Of a stretch of DNA of 12,557 nucleotides, positions 5,929 through 11,958 are shown piece by piece; positions within the stretch are counted from its first letter, which is position 1, and every line of letters begins with the position of its first letter. The stretch comes from CAZFXZ01 sp964523165 (lineage in GTDB: Bacteria > Patescibacteriota > Patescibacteriia > JACRDY01): contig CAZFXZ010000021.1 in the NCBI GenBank assembly GCA_964523165.1, positions 1 through 12,557 on the forward strand, in the 5' to 3' direction. Below the pieces are notes generated by a model. The model searched no databases. It was not told where the DNA came from and saw only the letters and a program-made list of their open reading frames with translations. The translations under genes and the position numbers were made by a program.

Positions 5929-6675
5929 CTAACGAGCATGAACGATTTGTTCAACGACCAGCATGACGGCTACGCCGACGACCAGCATAATGAAATGCCA
6001 AGCCACATGGTTGGCGCGACGATCACGAGTCATCGGTATGAGGTCGGCTACGGCTACGTACAAAAAGTTGCCGGCCACGATCGGTAGTAACCAAGCGTTG
6101 ACGACGGTCACGTCTTGACCAATGAAATAAACAATTAGTCCGCCGACCAGACTGGCTAGAGCCGAAGCGATATTATAAAAAATAATTTTGGCCTTACTTA
6201 AACCGTTGTGCAGCAAGACGGCAAAGTCGCTGACTTCTTGCGGGATCTCGTGAAACAAGACGGCTGTGGTGGTGACAATACCCAAGGCCGGATCGATCAA
6301 AAAACTGCTGGCGATCAAAACACCGTCCAAAAAATTATGTAAAGTGTCACCAATGATGATCAGGGCTGATGAGCCAGCGTGGATTTGGCAATGTTCATCA
6401 CCGTGGCAGTGATAAATGATCAAAAGTTGTTCTAGGGCGTAAAAACCGACTACGCCGATCAAGACCCACCACAAACTTTTTTCGACATTGACTGAAGCTT
6501 CTAGCATTTCCGGCAAGACGTCGGCAAAGACGGCGGCCAACATAGCGCCGGCGGCAAAAGAAATCAAAAAGTGTGAAATTTGCTTGACGGTTTTGCTCCG
6601 CCATAAAAACAACAACCCACCGGCTAGACCCAATAGACTGCTGATCAGGATTGCGATAATGATGTTGAGTAACAT
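5929..6675 (-). CDS. ZIP-family metal transporter
   Basis: The 248-residue protein has about eight membrane helices. The metal-site motifs of ZIP carriers are present: LHNFLDG (112-118) in the fourth helix and FHEIPQEVSDFAVLL (141-155) in the fifth. The latter matches the LIV-1-like pattern HEIPHE with Gln in place of the second His (Q146). A short loop HCHGDEHCQIH (89-99) between helices is rich in His and Cys and probably binds metal. ZIP proteins move zinc, iron or manganese into the cytoplasm. The exact metal cannot be read from the sequence. The gene has an extended -10 box (TGC-TATACT) 9 bases before the ATG and no Shine-Dalgarno sequence. The cysteine-tailed DoxX gene lies just downstream. 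Confidence 0.93.
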   Translation of the reverse strand: MLLNIIIAILISSLLGLAGGLLFLWRSKTVKQISHFLISFAAGAMLAAVFADVLPEMLEASVNVEKSLWWVLIGVVGFYALEQLLIIYHCHGDEHCQIHAGSSALIIIGDTLHNFLDGVLIASSFLIDPALGIVTTTAVLFHEIPQEVSDFAVLLHNGLSKAKIIFYNIASALASLVGGLIVYFIGQDVTVVNAWLLPIVAGNFLYVAVADLIPMTRDRRANHVAWHFIMLVVGVAVMLVVEQIVHAR

Positions 6676-6684
6676 AGTGTTAGT

Positions 6685-6693
6685 AGTATAGCA
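6685..6693 (-). promoter_or_regulatory. Extended -10 element of the ZIP gene
   Basis: The minus strand reads TGC-TATACT, and the ATG begins 9 bases later. No clear -35 box is present. A near-leaderless mRNA is predicted. Confidence 0.65.
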
Positions 6694-6706
6694 ATGGTTT
6701 TTAGAT

Positions 6707-6733
6707 AAAAAAAGCCCGACAGATGCGTCAGGC
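6707..6733 (-). terminator. Terminator of the 6754-7179 gene
   Basis: On the minus strand GCCTGAC (6733-6727) pairs with GTCGGGC (6720-6714), with one T-G pair and a 6-base loop, followed by seven T. It lies 20 bases after the stop codon. Confidence 0.88.
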
Positions 6734-6753
6734 CAAAAGAACGATGTCGCTGA

Positions 6754-7179
6754 CTAGGTCGTGGGCCGAGCCTCGTTGAGGCGTTGTCCAGCCAAGAAGA
6801 GTTGAAATCCGCCGTTGACGACTTGTTGCCACAGGCTATGGTTGTTGGCCATGACCTTGACGAACAGTCTGTAGGGCGACTTCAGGGCCTCGAAGTTGGG
6901 AGCGGCTTTGATGGCCGCAAAGAAGTCGCACGTCTCGGCCCCGCCCCGCACCGGTGCACAGCGCGGGATCTGGTTGGGGACGGTGATGTCGACCGTCTTG
7001 ACCGACAGGGGTATGACCTCGGCCCAGCGATCGTCCGTGGCAATCGCCATCAGTCGATTGTGTCCGATGGCCATTTCCAGATCGATATCTCCGACCTGGA
7101 GGCGATTGAGCATGACCCTGTCAGTCAGGATGGCCAGCGGCGCGCCATCCTCGCAGACCAAAAACATCTCCTCAGCCAT
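6754..7179 (-). CDS. Orphan soluble protein of 141 residues, G+C-rich gene
   Basis: I do not recognise this family. The product starts MAEEMFLVCEDGAPLAIL, has no membrane helix or signal peptide, and mixes beta-like stretches (VKTVDITVP) with an amphipathic C-terminal part (FFAAIKAAPNFEALKSPYRL, then SLWQQVVNGGFQLFLAGQRL). Two cysteines flank the centre (CAPVRGGAETC). Two in-frame ATGs exist. The one at 7179 is chosen because AAGGAG (7186-7191) ends 6 bases upstream of it but directly touches the ATG at 7185. The cassette is complete: consensus promoter, leader of about 27 bases, Shine-Dalgarno sequence, open frame and terminator, all on this strand. A 60-base line inside it (6901-6960) counts 41 G+C, far above the neighbouring smc or nramp genes. 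An open frame on the opposite strand has none of these signals. Confidence 0.75.
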   Translation of the reverse strand: MAEEMFLVCEDGAPLAILTDRVMLNRLQVGDIDLEMAIGHNRLMAIATDDRWAEVIPLSVKTVDITVPNQIPRCAPVRGGAETCDFFAAIKAAPNFEALKSPYRLFVKVMANNHSLWQQVVNGGFQLFLAGQRLNEARPTT

Positions 7180-7185
7180 AGGCAT

Positions 7186-7191
7186 CTCCTT
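7186..7191 (-). promoter_or_regulatory. Shine-Dalgarno sequence that decides the 7179 start
   Basis: AAGGAG on the minus strand lies 6 bases before the ATG at 7179 and 0 bases before the ATG at 7185, so the inner ATG is the likely start. Confidence 0.85.
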
Positions 7192-7212
7192 GGTGATAAA
7201 AACGTAATGGCG

Positions 7213-7241
7213 ATAATATAAAAATTTTTAATTTTTGTCAA
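7213..7241 (-). promoter_or_regulatory. Consensus promoter of the 6754-7179 gene
   Basis: On the minus strand TTGACA (7241-7236), a 17-base AT-only spacer and TATTAT (7218-7213) form a nearly perfect housekeeping-sigma promoter. It begins 9 bases after the T-run of the preceding terminator. The predicted start near 7206 gives a leader of about 27 bases. Confidence 0.9.
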
Positions 7242-7250
7242 TAAATCAAT

Positions 7251-7277
7251 AAAAAAATCTCCTAACAATCAGGAGAT
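7251..7277 (-). terminator. Terminator of the 7269-7922 gene, containing its stop codon
   Basis: On the minus strand ATCTCCT (7277-7271) and AGGAGAT (7263-7257) form a stem with a 7-base loop, followed by seven T (7257-7251). The TGA stop codon (7271-7269) begins inside the stem. Confidence 0.88.
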
Positions 7278-7922
7278 CGATGAATTGGGTGTTTGGCTGC
7301 GGACAAATCTCAGCAACTGCCGAGTCGTGATACTCGACCAGGAGATGGCTTTGTCCGTATTGCCCGGTGCTCTCAAAAAGGGCCAGAGATCACCGAGTAA
7401 TAAAACGTCGGGCGGTTGGCCAGTAGCGTTGGGCCACTTGTCGGGACGATTCCAAAAAATCAGATCGACCAACTCTTGAGTTTGCCGGCGCAATTTGGGA
7501 TCGTCGAGCTTGGAGCCATCGAGCGGTTGAGTCTTGGTTTTGCCCAAACGCCACAGCAGCTTGGTCATCTCGTCCGAATCCTCTCCCCAAAAGCATTGGT
7601 ATAGTATGCTGGCGTCGACAGAATGCGGTACGAGCGGTCGGGTCGGTGACCAAAATTTGAACATGGCCGCTACGACCAAAAACTGACGCAGGTCGCGCTC
7701 GGCGATTTTGACCCGGACGAAATTCCAGGTGTAGCTGAATCTTCGCAGGTCAAATTCATGTCGCCCGACGATGTTGATGATCTCGTCGATGTTGACAGGC
7801 CATGCCCGATCGAGCCATTTTTTGTCCTCTATGACTTTGGCTCGGTAGCGCAAAGAGGCGATCAGTATGACGACCAACACCACCGCCACAATCGGCAGTA
7901 AGGAAACCGGAATGAACGACAT
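7269..7922 (-). CDS. Membrane-anchored orphan protein, paralog of the 10515-11156 product
   Basis: The 217-residue protein has one N-terminal membrane helix (about 5-25), a basic stretch (RYRAKV) and a long soluble part, probably cytoplasmic. Residues 72-105 contain ERDLRQFLVVAAM and PLVPHSVDAS, which align with residues 83-116 of the second orphan (VRDLQKFLVVRAL, QMVPISRDSA). Later segments also match in order (TQELVDLIFW with TSDLVGEIFY). The FLVV...VP.S.D pattern faintly recalls the repeat of glycine-rich-domain (DUF1399/GRDP-like) proteins, but its Trp-His is missing, so this is only a hint. A Shine-Dalgarno sequence GGAGGG (7933-7928) lies 5 bases before the ATG. A plausible promoter precedes it, and the terminator overlaps the stop. 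The gene is richer in G+C than nramp upstream. Function unknown. Confidence 0.75.
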   Translation of the reverse strand: MSFIPVSLLPIVAVVLVVILIASLRYRAKVIEDKKWLDRAWPVNIDEIINIVGRHEFDLRRFSYTWNFVRVKIAERDLRQFLVVAAMFKFWSPTRPLVPHSVDASILYQCFWGEDSDEMTKLLWRLGKTKTQPLDGSKLDDPKLRRQTQELVDLIFWNRPDKWPNATGQPPDVLLLGDLWPFLRAPGNTDKAISWSSITTRQLLRFVRSQTPNSSIS

Positions 7923-7927
7923 TTTAT

Positions 7928-7933
7928 CCCTCC
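7928..7933 (-). promoter_or_regulatory. Shine-Dalgarno sequence of the 7269-7922 gene
   Basis: GGAGGG on the minus strand ends 5 bases before the ATG at 7922. Genes without such a sequence dominate the rest of the window. Confidence 0.85.
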
Positions 7934-7948
7934 GTTTGATGCGTCTTC

Positions 7949-7977
7949 ACTTTAAGAGAGATCGGCCAAAAAAGCAA
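7949..7977 (-). promoter_or_regulatory. Probable promoter of the 7269-7922 gene
   Basis: On the minus strand TTGCTT (7977-7972) and TAAAGT (7954-7949) lie 17 bases apart. It sits just after the nramp stop codon, where I see no convincing terminator. The predicted leader is about 20 bases and includes the Shine-Dalgarno sequence. Confidence 0.6.
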
Positions 7978-7985
7978 GGCTGAGG

Positions 7986-9377
7986 TTAAAACAATTCCGT
8001 CCAAATCACTAAACCGCTAAACAGACCAAAAAAGATAAAAATAACCGCCAAAATTATTTTACGCCAGAAACGCGGTTGGCAAACGGCTGGCAGGGCTCGA
8101 CGATTGAGTAATGTCGTGAGCCCGACATGGACAAACATGGCCACGGCGTTAAGGACGGCGCCTAAGACGATCAAAGTTTTTGGTTCATTGAGGCCGAGTA
8201 AAAATAAAATTATGCCAAAAGCGATTTGCGCCCACAAAAAACTGTAATAGTATTTAGCCAAATTTATAGTCGTGGTTTTGGCCCGCGACATTTTTTTTAA
8301 GGCGGCATTTTCGGCCATGATCCGTGAAGTGGAATCCATCACGCCAAGTTGAGTTTGAAACAGCATAATGCCGGTAACTAGCAAAAATGCCGCTCCGGCC
8401 CACGGACCGATAATTTTGCCAATAGCCGCGCCTTCATTGATGATAAAATTTATACCCGTAGCATTGCCGATACTACCAAAAGTCGTGGCGTAAGATAACA
8501 ACATCAACAACAGCATTGATAAGCTGCCAATCAGCCAAAACACCACGGCGTGTTCTAGGCTGATATTTTTCCACCAAGCTTTAAAGTTTTTTATATTATT
8601 GGGATGAGGTTCAAAATCGTGGCCGGTTAATTTTATGTCAATTGGCAAATCGCTGCTACGAAATAAACCGGCGATCTTGTGAGCGTATTTACCCATGCCG
8701 TAACCTTTTTCTTTGACATAGATTGATTGAGTCAGATTCAAATTACCGCCGGCGCCCGAATAAGCAAAAGCCCCCAAAAAAGTAGCTAGAGCAATGCCGG
8801 CCGGTAAAAACATGTAGCCGTCGCCTTGGCCGATTAAACCACTAGCCAAAGTTGCCCAATCAGTTTGGTCGCTGACAATTAGGGCTAGAATAAAAATAAT
8901 TGGCACGCCGAGTAAAATAATCGTCTTGGTTAATTTTTCCATCAGGCCGTAAACCGTTTTGCCTAGACTTAATATTAAGCCGATAAAAATCAGTAAACCA
9001 ACCGCTAGCCAGACAAAATTATTTAAACCAAAAAGTGATGATAAAATTTTAGCGCTAGCGGCAATAATACCCGGTAAGCCAAAGCTGATAAAAGTTGAGA
9101 CAATAAACCAATAAATGCTACGCGGCCAGTAGCGATGAAAACCGACGAAGACGCTTTCGCCTTTGACTAAGGCGTAGCGCTCGATTTCCATATTTATAAA
9201 ATATTGAAAAGTGATGCCGACCAACGCCCCCCAAGCAATACCCAAGCCATAATTGGAAACCAGATATGGCCATAAAATTACTTCACCCGAACCCAAGCCC
9301 AAAGCTAAAATCACAAAGCTCGGGCCAATCAATTGTTTAAAAGGTAACGCCTCGGGAAATTTTTTTATTTCAGACAT
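7986..9377 (-). CDS. Nramp-like (APC superfamily) carrier lacking the canonical metal motifs
   Basis: The 463-residue protein has about eleven membrane helices and the overall pattern of Nramp divalent-metal carriers. In true Nramp proteins helix 1 carries DPGN and helix 6 carries a Met-Pro-His element that together bind manganese or iron. Here helix 1 reads GLGSGEVILWPY (27-38), and helix 6 reads FAYSGAGGNLNLTQSIY (204-220), with no Met-Pro-His. An extended polar loop (about 222-274) follows helix 6. It therefore belongs to a divergent branch whose substrate is unknown. It could move magnesium, another cation or something else. The ATG at 9377 is preferred over an in-frame TTG at 9395 because the promoter's TATAAT lies inside the longer version, 6 bases before the ATG. 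No Shine-Dalgarno sequence is present. Confidence 0.85.
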   Translation of the reverse strand: MSEIKKFPEALPFKQLIGPSFVILALGLGSGEVILWPYLVSNYGLGIAWGALVGITFQYFINMEIERYALVKGESVFVGFHRYWPRSIYWFIVSTFISFGLPGIIAASAKILSSLFGLNNFVWLAVGLLIFIGLILSLGKTVYGLMEKLTKTIILLGVPIIFILALIVSDQTDWATLASGLIGQGDGYMFLPAGIALATFLGAFAYSGAGGNLNLTQSIYVKEKGYGMGKYAHKIAGLFRSSDLPIDIKLTGHDFEPHPNNIKNFKAWWKNISLEHAVVFWLIGSLSMLLLMLLSYATTFGSIGNATGINFIINEGAAIGKIIGPWAGAAFLLVTGIMLFQTQLGVMDSTSRIMAENAALKKMSRAKTTTINLAKYYYSFLWAQIAFGIILFLLGLNEPKTLIVLGAVLNAVAMFVHVGLTTLLNRRALPAVCQPRFWRKIILAVIFIFFGLFSGLVIWTELF

Positions 9378-9383
9378 GTGAGT

Positions 9384-9392
9384 ATTATAGCA
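9384..9392 (-). promoter_or_regulatory. Extended consensus -10 of nramp, predicting a leaderless mRNA
   Basis: The minus strand reads TGC-TATAAT, then 6 bases, then ATG. With the usual spacing, transcription would start at or within a base or two of the A of the ATG. The -35 region is not consensus. Confidence 0.75.
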
Positions 9393-9427
9393 CAAAGAAA
9401 ATACGGCTTTAATCGTCGGGCATTAAT

Positions 9428-9436
9428 TGTTATAAT
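9428..9436 (+). promoter_or_regulatory. Extended -10 element of the LRR gene
   Basis: TGT-TATAAT (9428-9436) is an extended consensus -10. The predicted start near 9443 gives a leader of about 21 bases with no Shine-Dalgarno sequence. It is divergent from the nramp promoter. Confidence 0.65.
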
Positions 9437-9463
9437 AATTTTACTTAGCCTAAAACTAAATTT

Positions 9464-10492
9464 ATGAAAAAAGGTTTTTGTCTGATCATCGTTATCGTTA
9501 CGGTAGTGATTGTCTGTGGCGGCGGCTGGTGGATTTATAGACACTACGGATCAATTTTTGGCTGGTCGGGTCGATTGATAGTTTCTGACCAAAAATCGTC
9601 TCAGCCGACAACCAAAGATATCGCGCCTGATGACAATTCGGTTGATAGGTCATCCGACGATAATTCCCAAAAAGAAACTTGTCATAATGATTATTACCAA
9701 ACCACCACCCGACGTGTCATATCTGGCGTGAGCGCTTTTGATTTTGGTTATCATTATTTAACAAGATTAGATGATGTTTCGGAAAAACAGTTTGAAAAAG
9801 ATTATTTGGCTGATCCGGTCAAAGCTCTACAGCAACTAACGGGCTTGGATTGTTTGGAATATTTATATATCAATTACGCCATTACTTCTTATACCGCACC
9901 GGCCAAATGGGTTTTGATAGATAGCATAAAACAAATCCCAGATTTGCCGAACTTAAAAATTTTGATCTTGTCCAACCAAACAAAATTAACCAATTTAGAT
10001 GGTGTGCAAAGATTTACTTTGTTACAAGTCTTGGACTTACAACAAGCTCCGATCAAAGACATTAAACCATTAGCCGAGCTGGTTGATATCCAATACCTTA
10101 ATCTTGATAGAACTTTTGTCTCCGACCTTGGGCCTTTGGCTAAAATGGTCAAGATGAAAAGCCTAAATATTAATCGTGAATATATCCGAGTCAGTAACAA
10201 TCTAGAATCTTCTCATGATCATCCGATCACTGATTTTGGGCCGTTAAGCAAGATGACTGATTTGAGAGAATTATACGCTGAGTATTTTCTGGGCTCTGAT
10301 TTATCGCCGTTGTCTAATATGACAAAGCTTGAAACTTTAAGATTAGCTAATGTCTTAAAGGTCTCTGACTTTTCGGTCGTGTCCCAACTGTCGAGCTTGT
10401 CCGACTTTACTATCAGTGGCTATGGTTTTACCGAGGCCGATTGCCAGCGCTGGAGCGAAAACATTAAAAAAACTTTTTGTCTGCCGTATTAA
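9464..10492 (+). CDS. Membrane-anchored leucine-rich-repeat protein
   Basis: The 342-residue protein starts with a membrane anchor or uncleaved signal (about 5-25), followed by a Ser/Asp/Gln-rich linker (40-72). From about 127 to 318 it holds roughly seven leucine-rich repeats close to the internalin type, for example LPNLKILILSNQTKLTNLDG (161-180), then TLLQVLDLQQAPIKDIKPL and VDIQYLNLDRTFVSDLGPL. The spacing is about 22 residues, with a longer break at 238-256. Cysteines near both ends of the outer domain (73, 130, 327, 339) may form disulfides. Such domains bind other proteins, and an outer-face position suggests contact with another cell or with the envelope, but no partner is visible. 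The gene stands alone, has no Shine-Dalgarno sequence and converges on the next gene after 22 bases. Confidence 0.85.
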   Translation: MKKGFCLIIVIVTVVIVCGGGWWIYRHYGSIFGWSGRLIVSDQKSSQPTTKDIAPDDNSVDRSSDDNSQKETCHNDYYQTTTRRVISGVSAFDFGYHYLTRLDDVSEKQFEKDYLADPVKALQQLTGLDCLEYLYINYAITSYTAPAKWVLIDSIKQIPDLPNLKILILSNQTKLTNLDGVQRFTLLQVLDLQQAPIKDIKPLAELVDIQYLNLDRTFVSDLGPLAKMVKMKSLNINREYIRVSNNLESSHDHPITDFGPLSKMTDLRELYAEYFLGSDLSPLSNMTKLETLRLANVLKVSDFSVVSQLSSLSDFTISGYGFTEADCQRWSENIKKTFCLPY

Positions 10493-10494
10493 AT

Positions 10495-10516
10495 AAAAAA
10501 ACTCCCGGGGGAGTTT
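10495..10516 (-). terminator. Terminator of the 10515-11156 gene, overlapping its stop codon
   Basis: On the minus strand AAACTCC (10516-10510) and GGAGTTT (10505-10499) pair around a 4-base loop and run into a series of T (10501-10495). The TAA stop codon (10517-10515) overlaps the first arm. In the plus direction no T-run follows, so it should not efficiently stop the convergent LRR transcript. Confidence 0.8.
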
Positions 10517-11156
10517 AGAAGCGAGGGAACTGTCGGAGATTATGGCAAATGATGATCAAAATTTCTGCACCGTTGTAATCGAAGATCTTTTTGTCGATGG
10601 CAAACGGCGTCTTGACATCATCGACGAGCGTTCGATCTGGAGTCGATGAGCTGTAAAAGATTTCGCCGACCAAGTCGCTGGTTTTGACTGCCAGCGGGTG
10701 ACCGTTGAGGTCGAAACTGCTGATTTTGGGCAGCTCGTCAAACAACCAATCCATGTCGTCGAGGAACTGTTCACCCAATTCTTCTTGGTAGGCGATCCAC
10801 ATTTCGGCCGAGTCGCGACTGATCGGCACCATCTGACGAAACGGCGTGAGGTCGGGCCACAGCGCCCGGACGACCAGAAACTTCTGTAGATCGCGGACGG
10901 CGACTCTGATCCGCTCGTCGGCCCAGCCTTTTTGGGCGAAGAGGTTGACCAGCGGCTGGAAGTCGATGTTGTCGACAGCTTCGACGATGTTGTCGAGCGT
11001 TCGTTCTTGGAAGTCGTCGGCACCCCCTTCGAATTCACCTCCTTCGTCTTCGATTTCACCTTCTTCATCCTGACGACGGGGCCGGCTGAGAATGAAGTTG
11101 GAAATAACGACGACCAAAATGACAACGTTCAGTACGGTATCCCAATCAACGTTCAC
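10515..11156 (-). CDS. Membrane-anchored orphan protein, paralog of the 7269-7922 product
   Basis: The 213-residue protein has one N-terminal helix (about 7-24), a very acidic and glycine-rich linker (29-48) and a soluble domain. Residues 83-116 (RIRVAVRDLQKFLVV, then QMVPISRDSA) match residues 72-105 of the other orphan, and later segments match in the same order, so the two are paralogs despite low overall identity. The start is GTG at 11156, fixed by AGGAGGG (11170-11164), which ends 7 bases upstream, and by the matching promoter. The coding sequence is G+C-rich: the 60-base line 10861-10920 counts 38 G+C, while 10141-10200 in the adjacent LRR gene counts 18. A longer open frame in another phase of the same strand lacks these signals. 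Function unknown. Confidence 0.75.
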   Translation of the reverse strand: MNVDWDTVLNVVILVVVISNFILSRPRRQDEEGEIEDEGGEFEGGADDFQERTLDNIVEAVDNIDFQPLVNLFAQKGWADERIRVAVRDLQKFLVVRALWPDLTPFRQMVPISRDSAEMWIAYQEELGEQFLDDMDWLFDELPKISSFDLNGHPLAVKTSDLVGEIFYSSSTPDRTLVDDVKTPFAIDKKIFDYNGAEILIIICHNLRQFPRF

Positions 11157-11163
11157 GGCTTTA

Positions 11164-11170
11164 CCCTCCT
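11164..11170 (-). promoter_or_regulatory. Strong Shine-Dalgarno sequence that fixes a GTG start
   Basis: AGGAGGG on the minus strand ends 7 bases before the GTG at 11156, giving a normal distance to that codon. Confidence 0.85.
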
Positions 11171-11191
11171 ATTGTTGTGAGCCGATACGGG

Positions 11192-11220
11192 ATCTTATGG
11201 CAAGATCGATAAAAAGTCAA
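11192..11220 (-). promoter_or_regulatory. Promoter of the 10515-11156 gene
   Basis: On the minus strand TTGACT (11220-11215), a 17-base spacer and TAAGAT (11197-11192) form a good housekeeping promoter. The leader would be about 29 bases. Confidence 0.85.
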
Positions 11221-11230
11221 GATAAAAAAA

Positions 11231-11268
11231 TAGGGGTCGCATAAATAAAAAGTAGGGGTCGCATAAAT
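11231..11268. repeat. 16-base direct repeat next to a palindrome
   Basis: TAGGGGTCGCATAAAT occurs at 11231-11246 and again at 11253-11268. The second copy is the left part of a perfect 13-bp palindrome, so the first copy is an orphan half of the same element. Confidence 0.85.
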
Positions 11269-11280
11269 GCGACCCCTACT
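11247..11280 (-). terminator. Palindrome acting as terminator of the eight-cysteine gene
   Basis: AGTAGGGGTCGCA (11251-11263) pairs perfectly with TGCGACCCCTACT (11268-11280) around a 4-base loop. On the minus strand five T follow. It lies 22 bases beyond the stop codon of the gene at 11303. Its form also fits a dispersed repeat. Confidence 0.8.
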
Positions 11281-11302
11281 GGTGGGAAATTAGATAATGA
11301 TT

Positions 11303-11941
11303 TTATTCCACGACCGTCCGGCCCAGATTTTTGTTGGTACAGACGTTGGCCACACAGCCACAATCTTCGGCGCTGTAAGCGGCTTGATAATCAAACAACT
11401 CAGTACAAACTTGCGGTTGCAGGTACTTGTCTTGAAAGATTTTGTTTATGCAATTACGAGGATGGCAAACCGGTAGCGGGACACAGTCGGCGTCAGTCTG
11501 GCAAGCGGCACGATTTTCGTCAGCGTTGTCATAACAATCAACCAGCATTTCGGCCGGGAAACCAAAGCGCGTCATCGACGTGCAAGAGATTTCACCATTA
11601 CCTTCAAAGACGACAGCCCATTGCCCATTATCCAGCTTGGTGGCCAAAAACAAACCGCCTTCGCCTTGACCGGCCGGCTTGACATCACCACGGACATGAC
11701 GATCTGTTTGGTTGGTGATGGTCACCGTGGAAGCCTCGCCGTATTTGGCTTTAAAGATCGCCGTGACGGCTTCTTGTGGTGTCAGGCTGGTTTCTTCGAC
11801 GACTGGTTGCACGACATCGTCAGTCGTATTTTTTGTTTGTTGTTTTTGACTAAAAACATAGCCGGCCAGACCGACGATAATGATCAGTGACACGATCAAT
11901 AAGCCGACATAAAGACGTTGCGGTTGGTGATCAATGTCCAT
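11303..11941 (-). CDS. Membrane-anchored protein with an eight-cysteine cluster
   Basis: The 212-residue protein has a short cytoplasmic N-terminus, one membrane helix (about 11-30) and a linker. A small alpha/beta domain follows (about 53-137, starting TPQEAVTAIFKAKYG and ending FPAEMLVDC), with a cysteine pair, C120 and C136. The C-terminal part has eight cysteines (147, 153, 159, 164, 179, 194, 196, 201), with the segments CQTDADCVPLPVCHP and CINK. This resembles what I recall as eight-cysteine-cluster proteins of CPR bacteria and archaea, whose function is unknown. An outer-face position with disulfides is likely, which would need thiol chemistry such as that of the thioredoxin-CcdA protein, but the link is inference. 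The gene starts 17 bases after the nudix stop, with no Shine-Dalgarno sequence, and is probably co-transcribed with nudix. Confidence 0.82.
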   Translation of the reverse strand: MDIDHQPQRLYVGLLIVSLIIIVGLAGYVFSQKQQTKNTTDDVVQPVVEETSLTPQEAVTAIFKAKYGEASTVTITNQTDRHVRGDVKPAGQGEGGLFLATKLDNGQWAVVFEGNGEISCTSMTRFGFPAEMLVDCYDNADENRAACQTDADCVPLPVCHPRNCINKIFQDKYLQPQVCTELFDYQAAYSAEDCGCVANVCTNKNLGRTVVE

Positions 11942-11958
11942 ATATTTTGATTTAATAA

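Noticed and set aside
7180..7185. Start of the 6754 gene at ATG 7185
   Set aside because: The Shine-Dalgarno sequence directly touches this codon, leaving no spacing.
6784..7221. Open frame of 145 codons on the plus strand
   Set aside because: It lies opposite the 6754-7179 gene. It has no Shine-Dalgarno sequence or promoter, while promoter, Shine-Dalgarno sequence and terminator all support the minus strand. G+C-rich genes commonly leave such antisense frames open.
9378..9395. Longer nramp starting at TTG 9395
   Set aside because: The extra six codons contain the TATAAT of the promoter, so they should not be transcribed.
10556..11125. Open frame of 189 codons on the minus strand
   Set aside because: It is another phase of the 10515-11156 gene. 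The product is a Ser/Arg/Thr-rich artefact-like sequence with no ribosome binding site.
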